DNA of 64,000 nt from Actinocrispum wychmicini (GCF_004345645.1 NZ_SLWS01000009.1:124001-188000), one strand, 5' to 3'. Counted from the stretch's first letter, positions 17,201-26,598 are shown. Notes: a model not told the origin generated them from the letters alone. Translations and numbers: made by a program.

Positions 17201-18151
17201 ATGGATCTGGAACTTCGCCACCTGCGGGTCCTGTGCGCGATCGCCGACGCCGGGAGCGTCGGCCGGGCCGCGGGCCTGCTCGGGTACTCCCAGCAAGGGC
17301 TGAGTACCCAGCTCCAGCGGATCGAACGGTACTTCGGCGAGCCGCTGTTCGAGCGCAACACCGTGGGGGTGGAGCCGACAGGGTACGGCGCGGAAGTCCT
17401 TGCGCAGGCGCGTGACGTCGTGGCCAGGGCCGATGCCATCGGGCGGCGACGGGCCGCGGACGGCACGGAACAGCGGCAGGTCCTCAGGCTGGCCGCGACC
17501 AACTCGCCGGTGCTGGCCGGGATGGTCGGCCGGATCCGCAGCCGCCTGCCGGCGCTGGCGTTGACCGTCACCAGCGTCTACGCCTCCTCCGACATGATCG
17601 ACCTGTTGGAGCGGGGCGAGCTGGACACCGCGATCGGCGCCGACTATCCCGGCCTGGAGCTGCGGCATTCCGACGCCGTGTCGCATCGGGGTATCGTCAC
17701 CGAGCCGTCGTTCGTGGCGTTGCCGGCTCAGCATCGGCTCCGGCACGGCACCGAGGTCGCGCTCGCCGACCTGGCCGACGACGCGTGGTTCCTGACCCCG
17801 GACGACGGGGCCGGCTGGCCCGGCGTGTTCTACGCGGCGTGCACGGCGGCCGGCTTCACCCCGGCGACGATCCACGAGTTCCTCGGCGACCAGCTCCAGC
17901 TGCAGAACATGATCGCTGACGGGCTCGGGGTGTCCATGGTGCAGGCGACGATCAGGCCCATTCCCGGGGTGGTGGTGAAACCGCTGACCGGCACGCCGCT
18001 GTGGTGCCGGTACGTGCTCGCCTGGCGCCGGGAGAGCGTCACCGACGATGTCGTCGAGACGGTTTTCAGTTCCGCCGCCGCGACCTATCGGGATCTCATC
18101 GCGCAGGCTCCCCATTTCCAGACGTGGGCGTCGCGAACGTATCGCCCCTGA
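17201..18151 (+). CDS. LysR-family transcriptional regulator
   Basis: A 316-residue regulator. The winged helix-turn-helix occupies residues 1-60 (LRHLRVLCAIADAGSVGRAA, SQQGLSTQLQRIE), followed by a type 2 periplasmic-binding-like effector domain (APALALTVTSVYASS-like region, ADYPGLELRHSD). The ATG at 17201 is used because it starts at the classic LysR opening MDLELRHLRVL, with AGGAG about 13 bases upstream. It lies 70 bases after the ligase and 135 bases before the collagenase-like gene, same strand. It could control that protease gene, but LysR proteins usually act divergently, so this is open. Confidence 0.85.
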   Translation: MDLELRHLRVLCAIADAGSVGRAAGLLGYSQQGLSTQLQRIERYFGEPLFERNTVGVEPTGYGAEVLAQARDVVARADAIGRRRAADGTEQRQVLRLAATNSPVLAGMVGRIRSRLPALALTVTSVYASSDMIDLLERGELDTAIGADYPGLELRHSDAVSHRGIVTEPSFVALPAQHRLRHGTEVALADLADDAWFLTPDDGAGWPGVFYAACTAAGFTPATIHEFLGDQLQLQNMIADGLGVSMVQATIRPIPGVVVKPLTGTPLWCRYVLAWRRESVTDDVVETVFSSAAATYRDLIAQAPHFQTWASRTYRP

Positions 18152-18286
18152 AGCCCGGCATGTTGTGGCGAGTTCGCTGATTGTGCTGTCCCTCAAGGCA
18201 TTGTCTCCGGCCGACGCGGATGAGACGTTTCGCATCGTTCCTCGCTGAGCGGTTCTTCAGGTATCCGAATCCTTGAGGGAGTAGCG

Positions 18287-20479
18287 ATGCGCCATCGATT
18301 TACCCTGCCCAGAATCCTGGCCGTCGGCATAGCAACGTCCATTACGGCAGCCGGTCTGCTGACCGCGCCCGCCACGGCGTCCCCGGCCCGCCAAACGGCG
18401 TCGGCGGATCAGTCCGCCAGCCGCGATTCCGAACGCCCTGCTTTGCGGTCCGCTCCGCTGCCTGCCACCTTGCGGGGCGCGCCAGTCGAGCTGAGCCAAG
18501 CCAAGCCGCGGCCAAGGACCGCGGCGGTCCTGGCGTCCTGCACCACCGCCGATTTCGCCGGCCGGACCGGTGACACGTTGGTGTCCTACATCAAATCGAT
18601 CGACTGGTTCACCTGCATCAACCCACTGTTCGACTTGACCGGCTCGGACGCGCGGGCCGTGTTCAAACAGTCCCAGATGCTCTCCGTGGCCAACGGCGTC
18701 ACGAACACCGCGTCGTCCTACCCTGGCGACGATTCCACGGGCATCTACGAGCTGCTGTACTTCCTGCGCGCCGGCTACTACGTGCAGTCCAACCACCCGT
18801 CCGACGTCGGCCCGTACGACGCGCTGACCGACGCCGTGAAGTCCGGGTTGACGAGGCTGTTCAACCACCCTCGGTCCAACGACGTCAGCGCGGGCAACGG
18901 CGATGTGCTGTCCCAGGCGGTGATCGTCACCGACAGCGCGAACGTGCAAGGGGCCTACCTGAACGTGTACAAGCGGATCCTCAACGCCTACGCCAGCGCG
19001 TGGGACGCGTACCCGAGCATGGACAGGGCCCTCAACGCGGTCTACACACCCCTGTGGCGGGGCAACCAGAACCCGGCGTTCGTCACGGCGGTCACCGCGG
19101 ACCCAAGCATTGTCGACGCGTTGTACAGCTTCGCGATCAACCACCGCGACCTGCTCGGCGGCGCCAACGACGTCCTGGCTTCCAACGCCGGCAACGACCT
19201 GGCCCGGATGGTTGAGCACACGGCGTTGCGGGCCAAGATCCGCCCACTGGTCAAGGGGCTGCTGACCGCCTCGTCGATCACCGGGCCCACCGCGAACCTG
19301 TGGGTCCACGTCGCCTTCCAGACCGGCCAGTATGACGCGGCACAGTGCTCGTACTACGGCAACTGCGACCTGCCCGCCCAGCTCACCGCCGCGTCGTTGC
19401 CGGTCAACTACGCCTGTGACAACCGCACAATCCGCGCGCAGGCGTTGACCGCGAGCGAAGTCGCCGCGGTCTGCGCGAGCCTGCGCGGCCAGGACCCGTA
19501 CTTCCACAGCCAGGTCAAGGACAACGGGCCGATCCCCGGCCAGTACGAAGCGAAGGTCACGTTCGGGATCTGGGCCGGCAAGTGGGACTACTCCGTCTAC
19601 TCCTGGGTGATCTACGGCAACGACACGGACAACGGCGGCGAGACCCTCGTCGGCGACCCCAGCGATCCCAACAACATGGTCGTGACGGTCATGTACCAGA
19701 AGCCGTTCGACGACGGGTTCGTCGCCCGGGTCTGGAACCTCAACCACGAGTACACCCATGTGCTGGACGGCCGGTTCGACACCCAGGGCGGCTTCGACGG
19801 TTCGCTGCCGGACATCTGGTGGATCGAAGGCGTGGCCGAGTACATCTCGTACACCTACCGGGGGATCAGCTACCCCGAGGCGATCGCCGAGGCGGGCAGG
19901 CACACCTACCGGTTGAGCACCCTGTGGCAGACCACCTACGCCAACGCCGACTCGACCCGGATCTACAACTGGGGCTACCTGGCGGTGCGGTACATGATGG
20001 AGAAACACCCCACCGACGTCTACGCCATGCTGGCCAGGTTCCGGGTCGGTGACTACGCCGGCGGGATCGCGGTCTACCAGAACGGCGTCGGCACCCGGTA
20101 CGACGCGGACTTCGACGCCTGGCTCACCGCGATCGCGGGCGGATCGGCCAGCACGTGCACGAACCCGGATCCGCGCGTGATGGACCGCAACTGCGCCCGC
20201 GCCAACCGGTCCGCCACCGCGGGCAACCTGGACTACCTGTACATCTGGCTGCCGGCCGGCACGGTCGCCCTGAAGATCACCACCAGTGGCGGCACCGGCA
20301 ACGCTGACCTCTACTACAACCCCGACACCTGGGCCACAAGCACCGCGTACACCGCCCGCTCGACCAACGCGGGGAACAACGAAACCATCACCGTCACCAA
20401 CACCACGTCCGGCTACCGGTACGTCAGCCTGTACGCCGTCACGGCGTTCAGCGGAGTCACTGTCACCACCCAGTACTAG
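18287..20479 (+). CDS. Secreted M9-type collagenase-like metalloprotease
   Basis: A 730-residue exported protease. A signal peptide (residues 1-32, SITAAGLLTAPATA) is followed by an M9 N-terminal helical domain, then the zinc site HEYTH (His487, Glu488, His491) with the downstream ligand Glu514 in WWIEGVAEY. Residues ~640-730 form a PPC-type beta-sandwich (LDYLYIWLPAGT, ADLYYN, YRYVSLYAV), common at the end of secreted peptidases. M9 enzymes cleave collagen or gelatin-like proteins outside the cell. A possible ribosome site is GGGAG 6 bases before the ATG. It would supply Pro-rich peptides, which fits the proline-specific peptidases encoded downstream. Confidence 0.88.
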   Translation: MRHRFTLPRILAVGIATSITAAGLLTAPATASPARQTASADQSASRDSERPALRSAPLPATLRGAPVELSQAKPRPRTAAVLASCTTADFAGRTGDTLVSYIKSIDWFTCINPLFDLTGSDARAVFKQSQMLSVANGVTNTASSYPGDDSTGIYELLYFLRAGYYVQSNHPSDVGPYDALTDAVKSGLTRLFNHPRSNDVSAGNGDVLSQAVIVTDSANVQGAYLNVYKRILNAYASAWDAYPSMDRALNAVYTPLWRGNQNPAFVTAVTADPSIVDALYSFAINHRDLLGGANDVLASNAGNDLARMVEHTALRAKIRPLVKGLLTASSITGPTANLWVHVAFQTGQYDAAQCSYYGNCDLPAQLTAASLPVNYACDNRTIRAQALTASEVAAVCASLRGQDPYFHSQVKDNGPIPGQYEAKVTFGIWAGKWDYSVYSWVIYGNDTDNGGETLVGDPSDPNNMVVTVMYQKPFDDGFVARVWNLNHEYTHVLDGRFDTQGGFDGSLPDIWWIEGVAEYISYTYRGISYPEAIAEAGRHTYRLSTLWQTTYANADSTRIYNWGYLAVRYMMEKHPTDVYAMLARFRVGDYAGGIAVYQNGVGTRYDADFDAWLTAIAGGSASTCTNPDPRVMDRNCARANRSATAGNLDYLYIWLPAGTVALKITTSGGTGNADLYYNPDTWATSTAYTARSTNAGNNETITVTNTTSGYRYVSLYAVTAFSGVTVTTQY

Positions 20480-20537
20480 TCCCCTAACCGGCGGGTCCCT
20501 GCCCGGGGACCCGCCCCCACAGAGGTGAACACCCCGA

Positions 20538-21794
20538 ATGAACCAACGGCACGCGGTGACCGACCACGTCTTCACCGTCCCGCTCGACCACGACGACCCC
20601 ACCGGGCCCACGATCGAGGTGTTCGCCCGCGAGGTGGTCGACCCGGCCCGAGCCACCGACACGTTGCCCTGGCTGCTGTTCCTGCAGGGCGGGCCGGGGG
20701 GCAAGGCACCCCGCCCGCAAGGCCGGTATCCGGGCTGGCTCGCGCGTGCCCTCCGCACCCACCGGGTGCTGCTGCTCGATCAACGCGGAACCGGCCGAAG
20801 CACACCGGTCGTGGCGGCCAGGTTCCCGTCCGACAAGGACCTTGCCCGCTACTTGTCGCTGCACCGCGCCGACGCCATCGTGCGCGACGCGGAGCTGATC
20901 CGTCGTCAGCTGTGCGGCGACGAACCGTGGGAGACGCTCGGCCAGAGCTTCGGTGGGTTCATCACCTTGACCTACCTGTCGTACGCGCCGGAAGGTCTGC
21001 GGGCGTGCCACATCACCGGCGGGGTACCTGGACTAGACGCCACCGCCCAGGACGTCTACCGACGCACCTACCCCCGGGTCGACGCCAAGAACACCGAGTA
21101 CTACACGTACTACCCCGACGACGCCGCCATCGTGCGCCGGATCGCGGACCTCGCCGACACCGGCCGGATCCTCCTCCCCGACGGCGACCTGCTCACCACG
21201 CGTCGGCTGCGCACCCTCGGCCTGGCGTTCGGCATGGGCGATGGCTACGAGCGGGTCCACTGGATCCTCGACGACGCGTTCGACACCGCCGGGGACCTCA
21301 CCGACACGTTCCTGCTCCAGGTCACGCAGCAGACAGGATTCGTGGACAACCCACTGTTCACCGTCCTGCAGGAGGCGTGCTTCGCCCAGGACGCGCGGCC
21401 GACGGCGTGGGCCGCACACCGGATCGCGGCCGAACACCCCCGGTTCAGCGCCGAGGCGGACCCGCTGCTGTTCACCGGCGAGATGATCTACCCCTGGATG
21501 TTCGAGGACATCAGGGCCCTGCGGCCGTTCGCCGACGCGGCCGAACTGCTCGCGTCCTGGACCGACTGGCCACCGCTGTACGACCCACGGCAACTGGCCG
21601 CCAACCAGGTCCCCGTCGCCGCGATCGTCTACCACGACGACATGTACGTCGACGCGGAACTCTCGCTGCGCACGCTGCGACAAGTGGGCGCGGCCTGCGC
21701 CTGGGTGACCAACGAATGGCAGCACGACGGCGTCAACGCCGCTGGGGACACTGTGCTCTCGCGCCTCATGGACATGACTGCGGGCCGCCTCTGA
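20538..21794 (+). CDS. Proline-iminopeptidase-like alpha/beta hydrolase (S33)
   Basis: A 418-residue cytoplasmic alpha/beta hydrolase. It shows the oxyanion-hole segment LQGGPGGKAP, the strand LLLDQRGTGRST and the nucleophile elbow GQSFGG (Ser137), which together are typical of S33 prolyl aminopeptidases. A helical lid insertion spans about residues 170-320, and the catalytic His probably lies in WQHDG near residue 395. Such enzymes remove N-terminal proline from peptides. The gene follows the collagenase by 58 bases with AGAGGTG before its ATG, suggesting co-transcription and a shared job in using Pro-rich peptides. Confidence 0.82.
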   Translation: MNQRHAVTDHVFTVPLDHDDPTGPTIEVFAREVVDPARATDTLPWLLFLQGGPGGKAPRPQGRYPGWLARALRTHRVLLLDQRGTGRSTPVVAARFPSDKDLARYLSLHRADAIVRDAELIRRQLCGDEPWETLGQSFGGFITLTYLSYAPEGLRACHITGGVPGLDATAQDVYRRTYPRVDAKNTEYYTYYPDDAAIVRRIADLADTGRILLPDGDLLTTRRLRTLGLAFGMGDGYERVHWILDDAFDTAGDLTDTFLLQVTQQTGFVDNPLFTVLQEACFAQDARPTAWAAHRIAAEHPRFSAEADPLLFTGEMIYPWMFEDIRALRPFADAAELLASWTDWPPLYDPRQLAANQVPVAAIVYHDDMYVDAELSLRTLRQVGAACAWVTNEWQHDGVNAAGDTVLSRLMDMTAGRL

Positions 21795-21802
21795 CGACCG
21801 GA

Positions 21803-21808
21803 TACGAT
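21803..21808 (+). promoter_or_regulatory. -10 box TACGAT of a leaderless promoter
   Basis: TACGAT fits the actinobacterial -10 consensus TANNNT. Seven bases further lies the GTG at 21815, so a transcript would begin at or next to this start codon. No clear -35 element is visible, which is common in these bacteria. Confidence 0.45.
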
Positions 21809-21814
21809 GGTGGT

Positions 21815-21844
21815 GTGACGACGTTCTTCTTCCACCTGCGCTAG
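21815..21844 (+). CDS. Candidate Phe-rich leader peptide
   Basis: A nine-codon frame, GTG to TAG, encoding MTTFFFHLR. Three successive Phe codons followed by His and Leu recall attenuator leader peptides. It is preceded by a TACGAT box placed for leaderless initiation, and followed by two mutually exclusive hairpins: 21851-21858 with 21874-21881, and 21856-21861 with 21882-21887. The methyltransferase frame starts 86 bases later. No U-run is present, so control could be over translation. It is short enough to be coincidence. Confidence 0.4.
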   Translation: MTTFFFHLR

Positions 21845-21930
21845 GCCGCCGCCAGCGCCTCCGTTCGTACGCCGCGTTGGCGAGGCGGGGTGGGGTTGTC
21901 CCGCTCCGGGCTCTCGCGCGTGGAGTTTTC

Positions 21931-22908
21931 TTGCGTCACCACTATGTCGCCCGCACTGTGCGGGGGATCGAACATGTCGTCGCCGCCGAGATCACCGACC
22001 GCCGGTTCGGCTCGGTGGACGCCGTTCGGCACCGTGAAGTGTGGTTCCGGGGGTTTCCGGACGCCGTCCGGCTGCGGACCGCCGACGATCTGGTCCGGGT
22101 CCTGGCCGTCGTCGACGACATCGGGCCCACGAAGGCCGCCCTGACCACGTTGGCCGACGCGGCCGCCGAGCTGGTTTCGTTGCCGGATAAGGAAGTTGAC
22201 GTCACGGCGTCGTTCCTCGGACGCCGCAACTACAACCGTTACGACATTGAGGACACCGTCGGCCGGGCGCTCGAACAGCGGCTTCGGCTGCGTTATCACC
22301 CGCGTCGGGCCGGTCGGCATCGGCCGCGGTGCGGCGCGACCGTGCGCGTCACGATCGAGGACAAGCGCGCCATGATCGGCCTGCGTGTTCTGGACCGGCC
22401 GCTGCACCAACGTGACTACCGCACGGTGTCCCGCCCTGGCGCGTCACATCCGCCGTTGGCCGCCGCGATGTGCCGGCTCGCGGACAACCCGCGCAGCTTG
22501 CTGGATCCGTGCTGCGGTGTCGGGACGATCCCGATCGAGGCCCGCGCTCTTGGCGTCCAAGCCATGGGCACCGATGTCGAACCGGCGGCGATCCGTGCGG
22601 CCGCGACGAACGAACCCCGGCTGCACTGGTCGGTGGCGGACGCAGGCCGGCTACCACTCACGGACGGCGGCGTGGCGGCGGTCGTGACGAACCCGCCGTG
22701 GGGCGGCCAGGTCTCGGCGGGCGGGTTGCCGCTGCACCGGTTCTGGGCGGAGGTGCGGCGGGTGCTCACCCCTGAGGGGCGGGCCGTCGTGCTGATGCCC
22801 GAGCCGGAACGGTGGCTGCCCGACGCGGAACGCGCCGGCTTGCGCGCCAGGTCAGCGCTGCCCGTTCGGTTGCACGGCGCGTCACCGTCCATTGTGGTGT
22901 TCGACTGA
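21931..22908 (+). CDS. THUMP/UPF0020-type RNA methyltransferase
   Basis: A ~325-residue SAM-dependent methyltransferase. The N-terminal region (ARTVRGIEHVVAAEI) is THUMP-like, while the C-terminal Rossmann domain carries the SAM motif DPCCGVGTIPIEA, the acidic motif TDVEPAAI and the catalytic TNPPWG. This combination is found in RlmL/TrmN/Trm14-type enzymes that methylate guanosine N2 in tRNA or rRNA. The TTG at 21931 is chosen since GGAG sits 5 bases before it; an upstream in-frame TTG at 21877 is possible but would overlap the hairpins. Target RNA unknown. It may be controlled by the upstream leader. Confidence 0.78.
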   Translation: MRHHYVARTVRGIEHVVAAEITDRRFGSVDAVRHREVWFRGFPDAVRLRTADDLVRVLAVVDDIGPTKAALTTLADAAAELVSLPDKEVDVTASFLGRRNYNRYDIEDTVGRALEQRLRLRYHPRRAGRHRPRCGATVRVTIEDKRAMIGLRVLDRPLHQRDYRTVSRPGASHPPLAAAMCRLADNPRSLLDPCCGVGTIPIEARALGVQAMGTDVEPAAIRAAATNEPRLHWSVADAGRLPLTDGGVAAVVTNPPWGGQVSAGGLPLHRFWAEVRRVLTPEGRAVVLMPEPERWLPDAERAGLRARSALPVRLHGASPSIVVFD

Positions 22909-23015
22909 ACTTGGGAGGTTCGCACAACAGGGGGCGGTGAGTTCCGTTCGTTGCGATGAACCACGCGATGGCTGAAACGAGCAGGATCAACCGACCTGAC
23001 GGGCGGAGGATCAGC

Positions 23016-23999
23016 ATGGCGACCATGACGGCGCTGGGCGAACGGACGGTCGGCGGCCGGTGGCCCGGCTATCTGCTGCGCCGGCTGACCCGGCTGGTCG
23101 TCTCGATCTGGGTGCTGGTGACCGCCTCCTTCTTCATGATCTACCTCATTCCGGGCGACCCGGTGCGGGCGGCGATGGGGATGCGGGCCTCCCCCGAGGC
23201 CGTCGCCGCCCGGCGGGCCGCGCTGGGCCTGGACGATCCGATCTGGTCGCAGTACCTGCACTACCTGGGGAACACGGTGACCGGGCGGTTCGGGACGTCC
23301 ATCGTCACCAACGTCGACGTGTCGCAGACCATCGCGCAACGGCTGCCGGCGACGGTCGAGATCTCGGTGTTGGCGTTCCTCGTGGTCGCGCTGATCGCCG
23401 TGCCGCTCGGGCTGGTGGCGGCGGTGCTGACCCGGGGCGGTCGGCGACCGGTCCTGCAACTGGGGTTCGCCGGCGGCACGATGATCATCGCCGCGATCCC
23501 CGACTTCCTGTTCGCGGTCGTCCTGGTCTACCTGTTCGCGGTGCAGTTCGGCTGGTTGCCGGTGGCCGGCCGCGGCGATCTTTCGTCGTACATCCTGCCG
23601 GTGACAGCGCTGGCCGCCAGTCCGATCGGTGTGCTCGCACGCATCGTGCGCATCGAGACACTGTCGGTGCTCGGTGAGGACTTCATCCGGACGGCGCGTT
23701 CGAAGCGGTTGCCCGCGCGGCTGATCTATCTCCGCCACGCCATGCCGAACGCGCTGACCGCGACCCTGACCTTCGGCGGCATCCTGCTCACCGGTCTGAT
23801 GGCCGGAACCGTGCTGGTGGAGAACGTGTTCGCGTGGCCGGGCCTGGGGACCACGATCGTCCAGTCGATCCAGCAGAAGGACTACCCGACCGCACAGGCG
23901 ATGGTCCTGGTCTACGGCGGCCTGGTCCTGGTCGTCAACCTGGTCGTGGACCTGCTGCTGGCGCTGCTCAACCCGCGAACGACCCTGAAGGAGACCTGA
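23016..23999 (+). CDS. Dipeptide/oligopeptide ABC transporter permease (DppB-like)
   Basis: A 327-residue inner-membrane protein with six predicted helices and the binding-protein-dependent permease domain. The N-terminal signature LLRRLTRLVVSIWVLVTASFF and the segment LIPGDPVRAAMG mark the DppB/OppB branch. The EAA-loop equivalent is EDFIRTARSKRLPARLIYLRH. The ATG at 23016 follows GGAGG by 6 bases. It is the first gene of a three-gene operon with a fused permease-ATPase and a second ATPase. No binding protein adjoins; the lipoprotein at 35445-37022 is a candidate partner. Confidence 0.9.
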   Translation: MATMTALGERTVGGRWPGYLLRRLTRLVVSIWVLVTASFFMIYLIPGDPVRAAMGMRASPEAVAARRAALGLDDPIWSQYLHYLGNTVTGRFGTSIVTNVDVSQTIAQRLPATVEISVLAFLVVALIAVPLGLVAAVLTRGGRRPVLQLGFAGGTMIIAAIPDFLFAVVLVYLFAVQFGWLPVAGRGDLSSYILPVTALAASPIGVLARIVRIETLSVLGEDFIRTARSKRLPARLIYLRHAMPNALTATLTFGGILLTGLMAGTVLVENVFAWPGLGTTIVQSIQQKDYPTAQAMVLVYGGLVLVVNLVVDLLLALLNPRTTLKET

Positions 24000-24002
24000 T
24001 CC

Positions 24003-25877
24003 GTGGTCAGCCGACGTGGAGCGGTGTGGCTCCCAGTCTTTCGCAGTCCGGTCGGCGCGTCCGCCGCGATCCTGCTCGTGGTCGTCCTGATCACCGCGAT
24101 CGTCGCGCCGATACTGTGGAGCGACCAGGCGGCGGCGGTCGACACGGCGGCGATCCAGCGGGCGCCCAGCGCGAAACACCTGCTGGGCACCGACGGCCTG
24201 GGCCGGGACATCCTCTACCGCCTGCTCGTCGCCACTCGTCTGACAGTCGAACTCGCTGTGCTGGCAACGCTTGTCGGCACGGCGCTCGGCATCGCACTCG
24301 GAACGGCCCCTTCGGTGCTGGGGCGACGAGCGGGGACCGTCGTCACCGCGATCGTCAACATCGCCGTGGCCTTTCCCGGTCTGTTGCTGATTCTGTTCTT
24401 CGCCGTCGTCTTCGGGGTCACCACCCAGGGCGCCGTGCTCGCTCTCGCGGTCGCGATGGCGCCTTTCTACGCCCGGCTGACCCAGACGCTGGCGGCGGCG
24501 GTGGCGGGAAAGGACTTCGTCGCCGCCGCGCTGGCGTCGGGCGTGTCCCGCATCCGGATCCTCACCCGGCACATCCTGCCGAACATCGGCGAACAGCTGG
24601 TCGTCAACGCCATGATCGGGGTCGGCGGCACCCTGTTGACGTTCGCCGGCCTGTCGTTCCTGGGGATCGGCATCCAACCGCCGGACTACGACTGGGGTCG
24701 CATCCTGAACGAGGGCGTCGCCAGCATCTACGTCAACCCGGCCGCGGCGCTCGGGCCCGCGATGCTGGTGGTGCTGGCCGGGCTTTCGTTCAACCTGTTC
24801 GGTGAGGCCGCGGCGCAGGTCATCAGTGGCGAGCGGACGTCTTCGCGGCGCGGTGTCGGTCGACCGTCGCCCACTGCACGCGACGACGAGCACGACGACA
24901 CCGTCGAGCCGATTCTGCACGTGCGGGATCTGCGGGTCTCCCATCCGGTGCGCGGTGGGTGGACGAGTCCGGTCCGCGGGGTGAGCTTCAGCCTCCGGCG
25001 GGGTGAGGCGGCCGCGATCGTCGGCGAGTCCGGCTCCGGGAAGAGCCAGACCGCGTTGGCGATCGCCCAGTTGATCGAGCGTCCCGGACTGGTCACCGCC
25101 GAGGCGCTCACGTTCGGCGGCCTGCCGCTGGCGCAGGCGCCCGGCCGGGTGCTGGGGACGTCGCTCGCCATGGTCTTCCAGGACCCGATGACGTCGATGA
25201 ACCCGACCATGAAGGTGGGCCGGCAGCTGGCCGAGGTCGCCGAACACCACCAGGGCATGAGCCGGACCAGAGCCCTGGCCAAGGCGGTCGACCGGCTCCA
25301 GTCGGTCCGGATCCCGTCCGCCGCCCGTCGGGCCCACCAGTACCCGCACGAGTTCTCCGGTGGAATGCGGCAGCGCGCGATGATCGCGATGGGACTGATG
25401 GGGACGCCCAAGCTGATCATCGCCGACGAACCCACCACGGCACTCGACGTCACCGTGCAGAGCCAAGTCCTTCGACTGCTCGCGGACGTGCGGGAGACGG
25501 CGGCCACGGCGGTGTTGCTGATCTCGCACGACATCGCGGTGGTTCGACGCTTCTGCGACCGGGTCCTGGTGATGTACGCCGGGCGGATCGTCGAGGACAT
25601 CCGCGTCCGGGATCTCGTCACCGAGGCCAGCCACCCGTACACCCGCGCGCTGCTCGCCAGTGTCCCCGACATGAGCACCGACCGCACCCAGCCGCTCGCG
25701 TCCATCCCGGGTCGGCCGCCGCACCCGGACGAACTGCCGCCCGGCTGTGCTTTCGCGCCGCGGTGTCCGGCCGCCGACGAACGATGTCGAACCGACGACC
25801 CCGCCCTCGTCCACCTCGGCGAACGACACAGGGTGGCGTGCTGGCACCCACGAACTCTGGAGCGCACAGGTGAGTGA
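24003..25877 (+). CDS. Fused DppC-like permease and DppD-like ATPase
   Basis: A 624-residue fusion. Residues 1-280 are the second permease (HLLGTDGLGRDILYRLL, EAA loop KDFVAAALASGVSRIRIL, LSFLGIGIQPP). After a ~25-residue hydrophilic linker, residues ~300-624 form the ATPase: Walker A GESGSGKS (Lys347), Q-loop VFQDPMTSMNP, signature SGGMRQR, Walker B LIIADEP and the C-terminal oligopeptide-transporter extension with four Cys (CAFAPRCP, C, C). DppC and DppD are normally separate proteins; fusion fixes their 1:1 ratio. The stop is overlapped by the next start by 8 bases. The start lies 3 bases after the upstream stop. Confidence 0.9.
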   Translation: MVSRRGAVWLPVFRSPVGASAAILLVVVLITAIVAPILWSDQAAAVDTAAIQRAPSAKHLLGTDGLGRDILYRLLVATRLTVELAVLATLVGTALGIALGTAPSVLGRRAGTVVTAIVNIAVAFPGLLLILFFAVVFGVTTQGAVLALAVAMAPFYARLTQTLAAAVAGKDFVAAALASGVSRIRILTRHILPNIGEQLVVNAMIGVGGTLLTFAGLSFLGIGIQPPDYDWGRILNEGVASIYVNPAAALGPAMLVVLAGLSFNLFGEAAAQVISGERTSSRRGVGRPSPTARDDEHDDTVEPILHVRDLRVSHPVRGGWTSPVRGVSFSLRRGEAAAIVGESGSGKSQTALAIAQLIERPGLVTAEALTFGGLPLAQAPGRVLGTSLAMVFQDPMTSMNPTMKVGRQLAEVAEHHQGMSRTRALAKAVDRLQSVRIPSAARRAHQYPHEFSGGMRQRAMIAMGLMGTPKLIIADEPTTALDVTVQSQVLRLLADVRETAATAVLLISHDIAVVRRFCDRVLVMYAGRIVEDIRVRDLVTEASHPYTRALLASVPDMSTDRTQPLASIPGRPPHPDELPPGCAFAPRCPAADERCRTDDPALVHLGERHRVACWHPRTLERTGE

Positions 25878-26598
25878 TCTGCGGTTCGAGAACGTCTCTG
25901 TCCACTATGGAGCGTTGACCGCGGTCCGGGACGTCAGCCTGCTCGTCCCGGCCGGCAAGGTCGTCGGCCTGGTGGGCGAATCCGGCTCGGGAAAGTCCAC
26001 TTTGGCCCGAACGGCGGTCGGGCTGGCGCCGGTCAGCGCGGGCCGGGTCACCTTGGCCGGCACCGATCTCGGCGCACTGCGCCGGCAAGGAAAACATCCC
26101 CTGCAGATGATCTTCCAGGACCCGTACGGGTCGCTGAACCCGCGGATGACCATCGGCGAGTGCGTCGCCGAGACCATGCCGCGGGCCAGCCGGGCGGCGC
26201 GTCGAGCGGAGGCCTGCCGGCTGCTCGAACTGGTCAACCTCGATCCGGCGACCGCGACCGCGCTGCCCGGCCGGTTGTCCGGCGGTCAGCGGCAACGTGT
26301 CGCGTTGGCGCGGGCTCTCGCCGGACAACCCGAGGTCATCGTCGCCGACGAGATCACCTCGGCGTTGGACGTCTCGGTTCAGGGCACTGTGCTCAACACG
26401 ATCCGCGCGCTGCAACGCGAACTCGCGCTCAGCATGTTGTTCATCTCCCACAACCTGGCTGTCGTCCGGTATGTCAGCGACTTCATCGCGGTCATGTACC
26501 TGGGCCACATCGTGGAGGCCGGCCCCGCCGAGCAGCTGCTCGCCAGTCCGCAACATCCCTACACCCAGGAGTTGTTGCTCGCGGCCACCGCCTTTTAG
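25870..26598 (+). CDS. Oligopeptide ABC transporter ATPase (DppF-like)
   Basis: A 242-residue ATPase with Walker A GESGSGKS (Lys42), Q-loop IFQDPYGSLNP, signature LSGGQRQR, Walker B VIVADEI and the switch His in ISHNLAV. The GTG at 25870 overlaps the preceding stop by 8 bases, giving a protein that opens VSDLRFENVSV, the expected N-terminus. Walker B ends ADEI rather than ADEP. The family's C-terminal extension is short. It powers peptide import together with the upstream permeases. Its stop overlaps the stop of the convergent S9-S12 gene. Confidence 0.88.
   Translation: MSDLRFENVSVHYGALTAVRDVSLLVPAGKVVGLVGESGSGKSTLARTAVGLAPVSAGRVTLAGTDLGALRRQGKHPLQMIFQDPYGSLNPRMTIGECVAETMPRASRAARRAEACRLLELVNLDPATATALPGRLSGGQRQRVALARALAGQPEVIVADEITSALDVSVQGTVLNTIRALQRELALSMLFISHNLAVVRYVSDFIAVMYLGHIVEAGPAEQLLASPQHPYTQELLLAATAF

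Noticed and set aside
18257..20758. Very long minus-strand open frame (over 800 codons) opposite the collagenase gene
   Set aside because: It mirrors the codon pattern of the plus-strand gene, is Gly/Val/Arg-rich and has no domain; a typical high-GC shadow.
22416..25847. Minus-strand open frame of over 1100 codons opposite the methyltransferase and importer genes
   Set aside because: Composition is His/Arg/Gln/Asp-rich without any recognisable fold, and it runs across three well-supported plus-strand genes.
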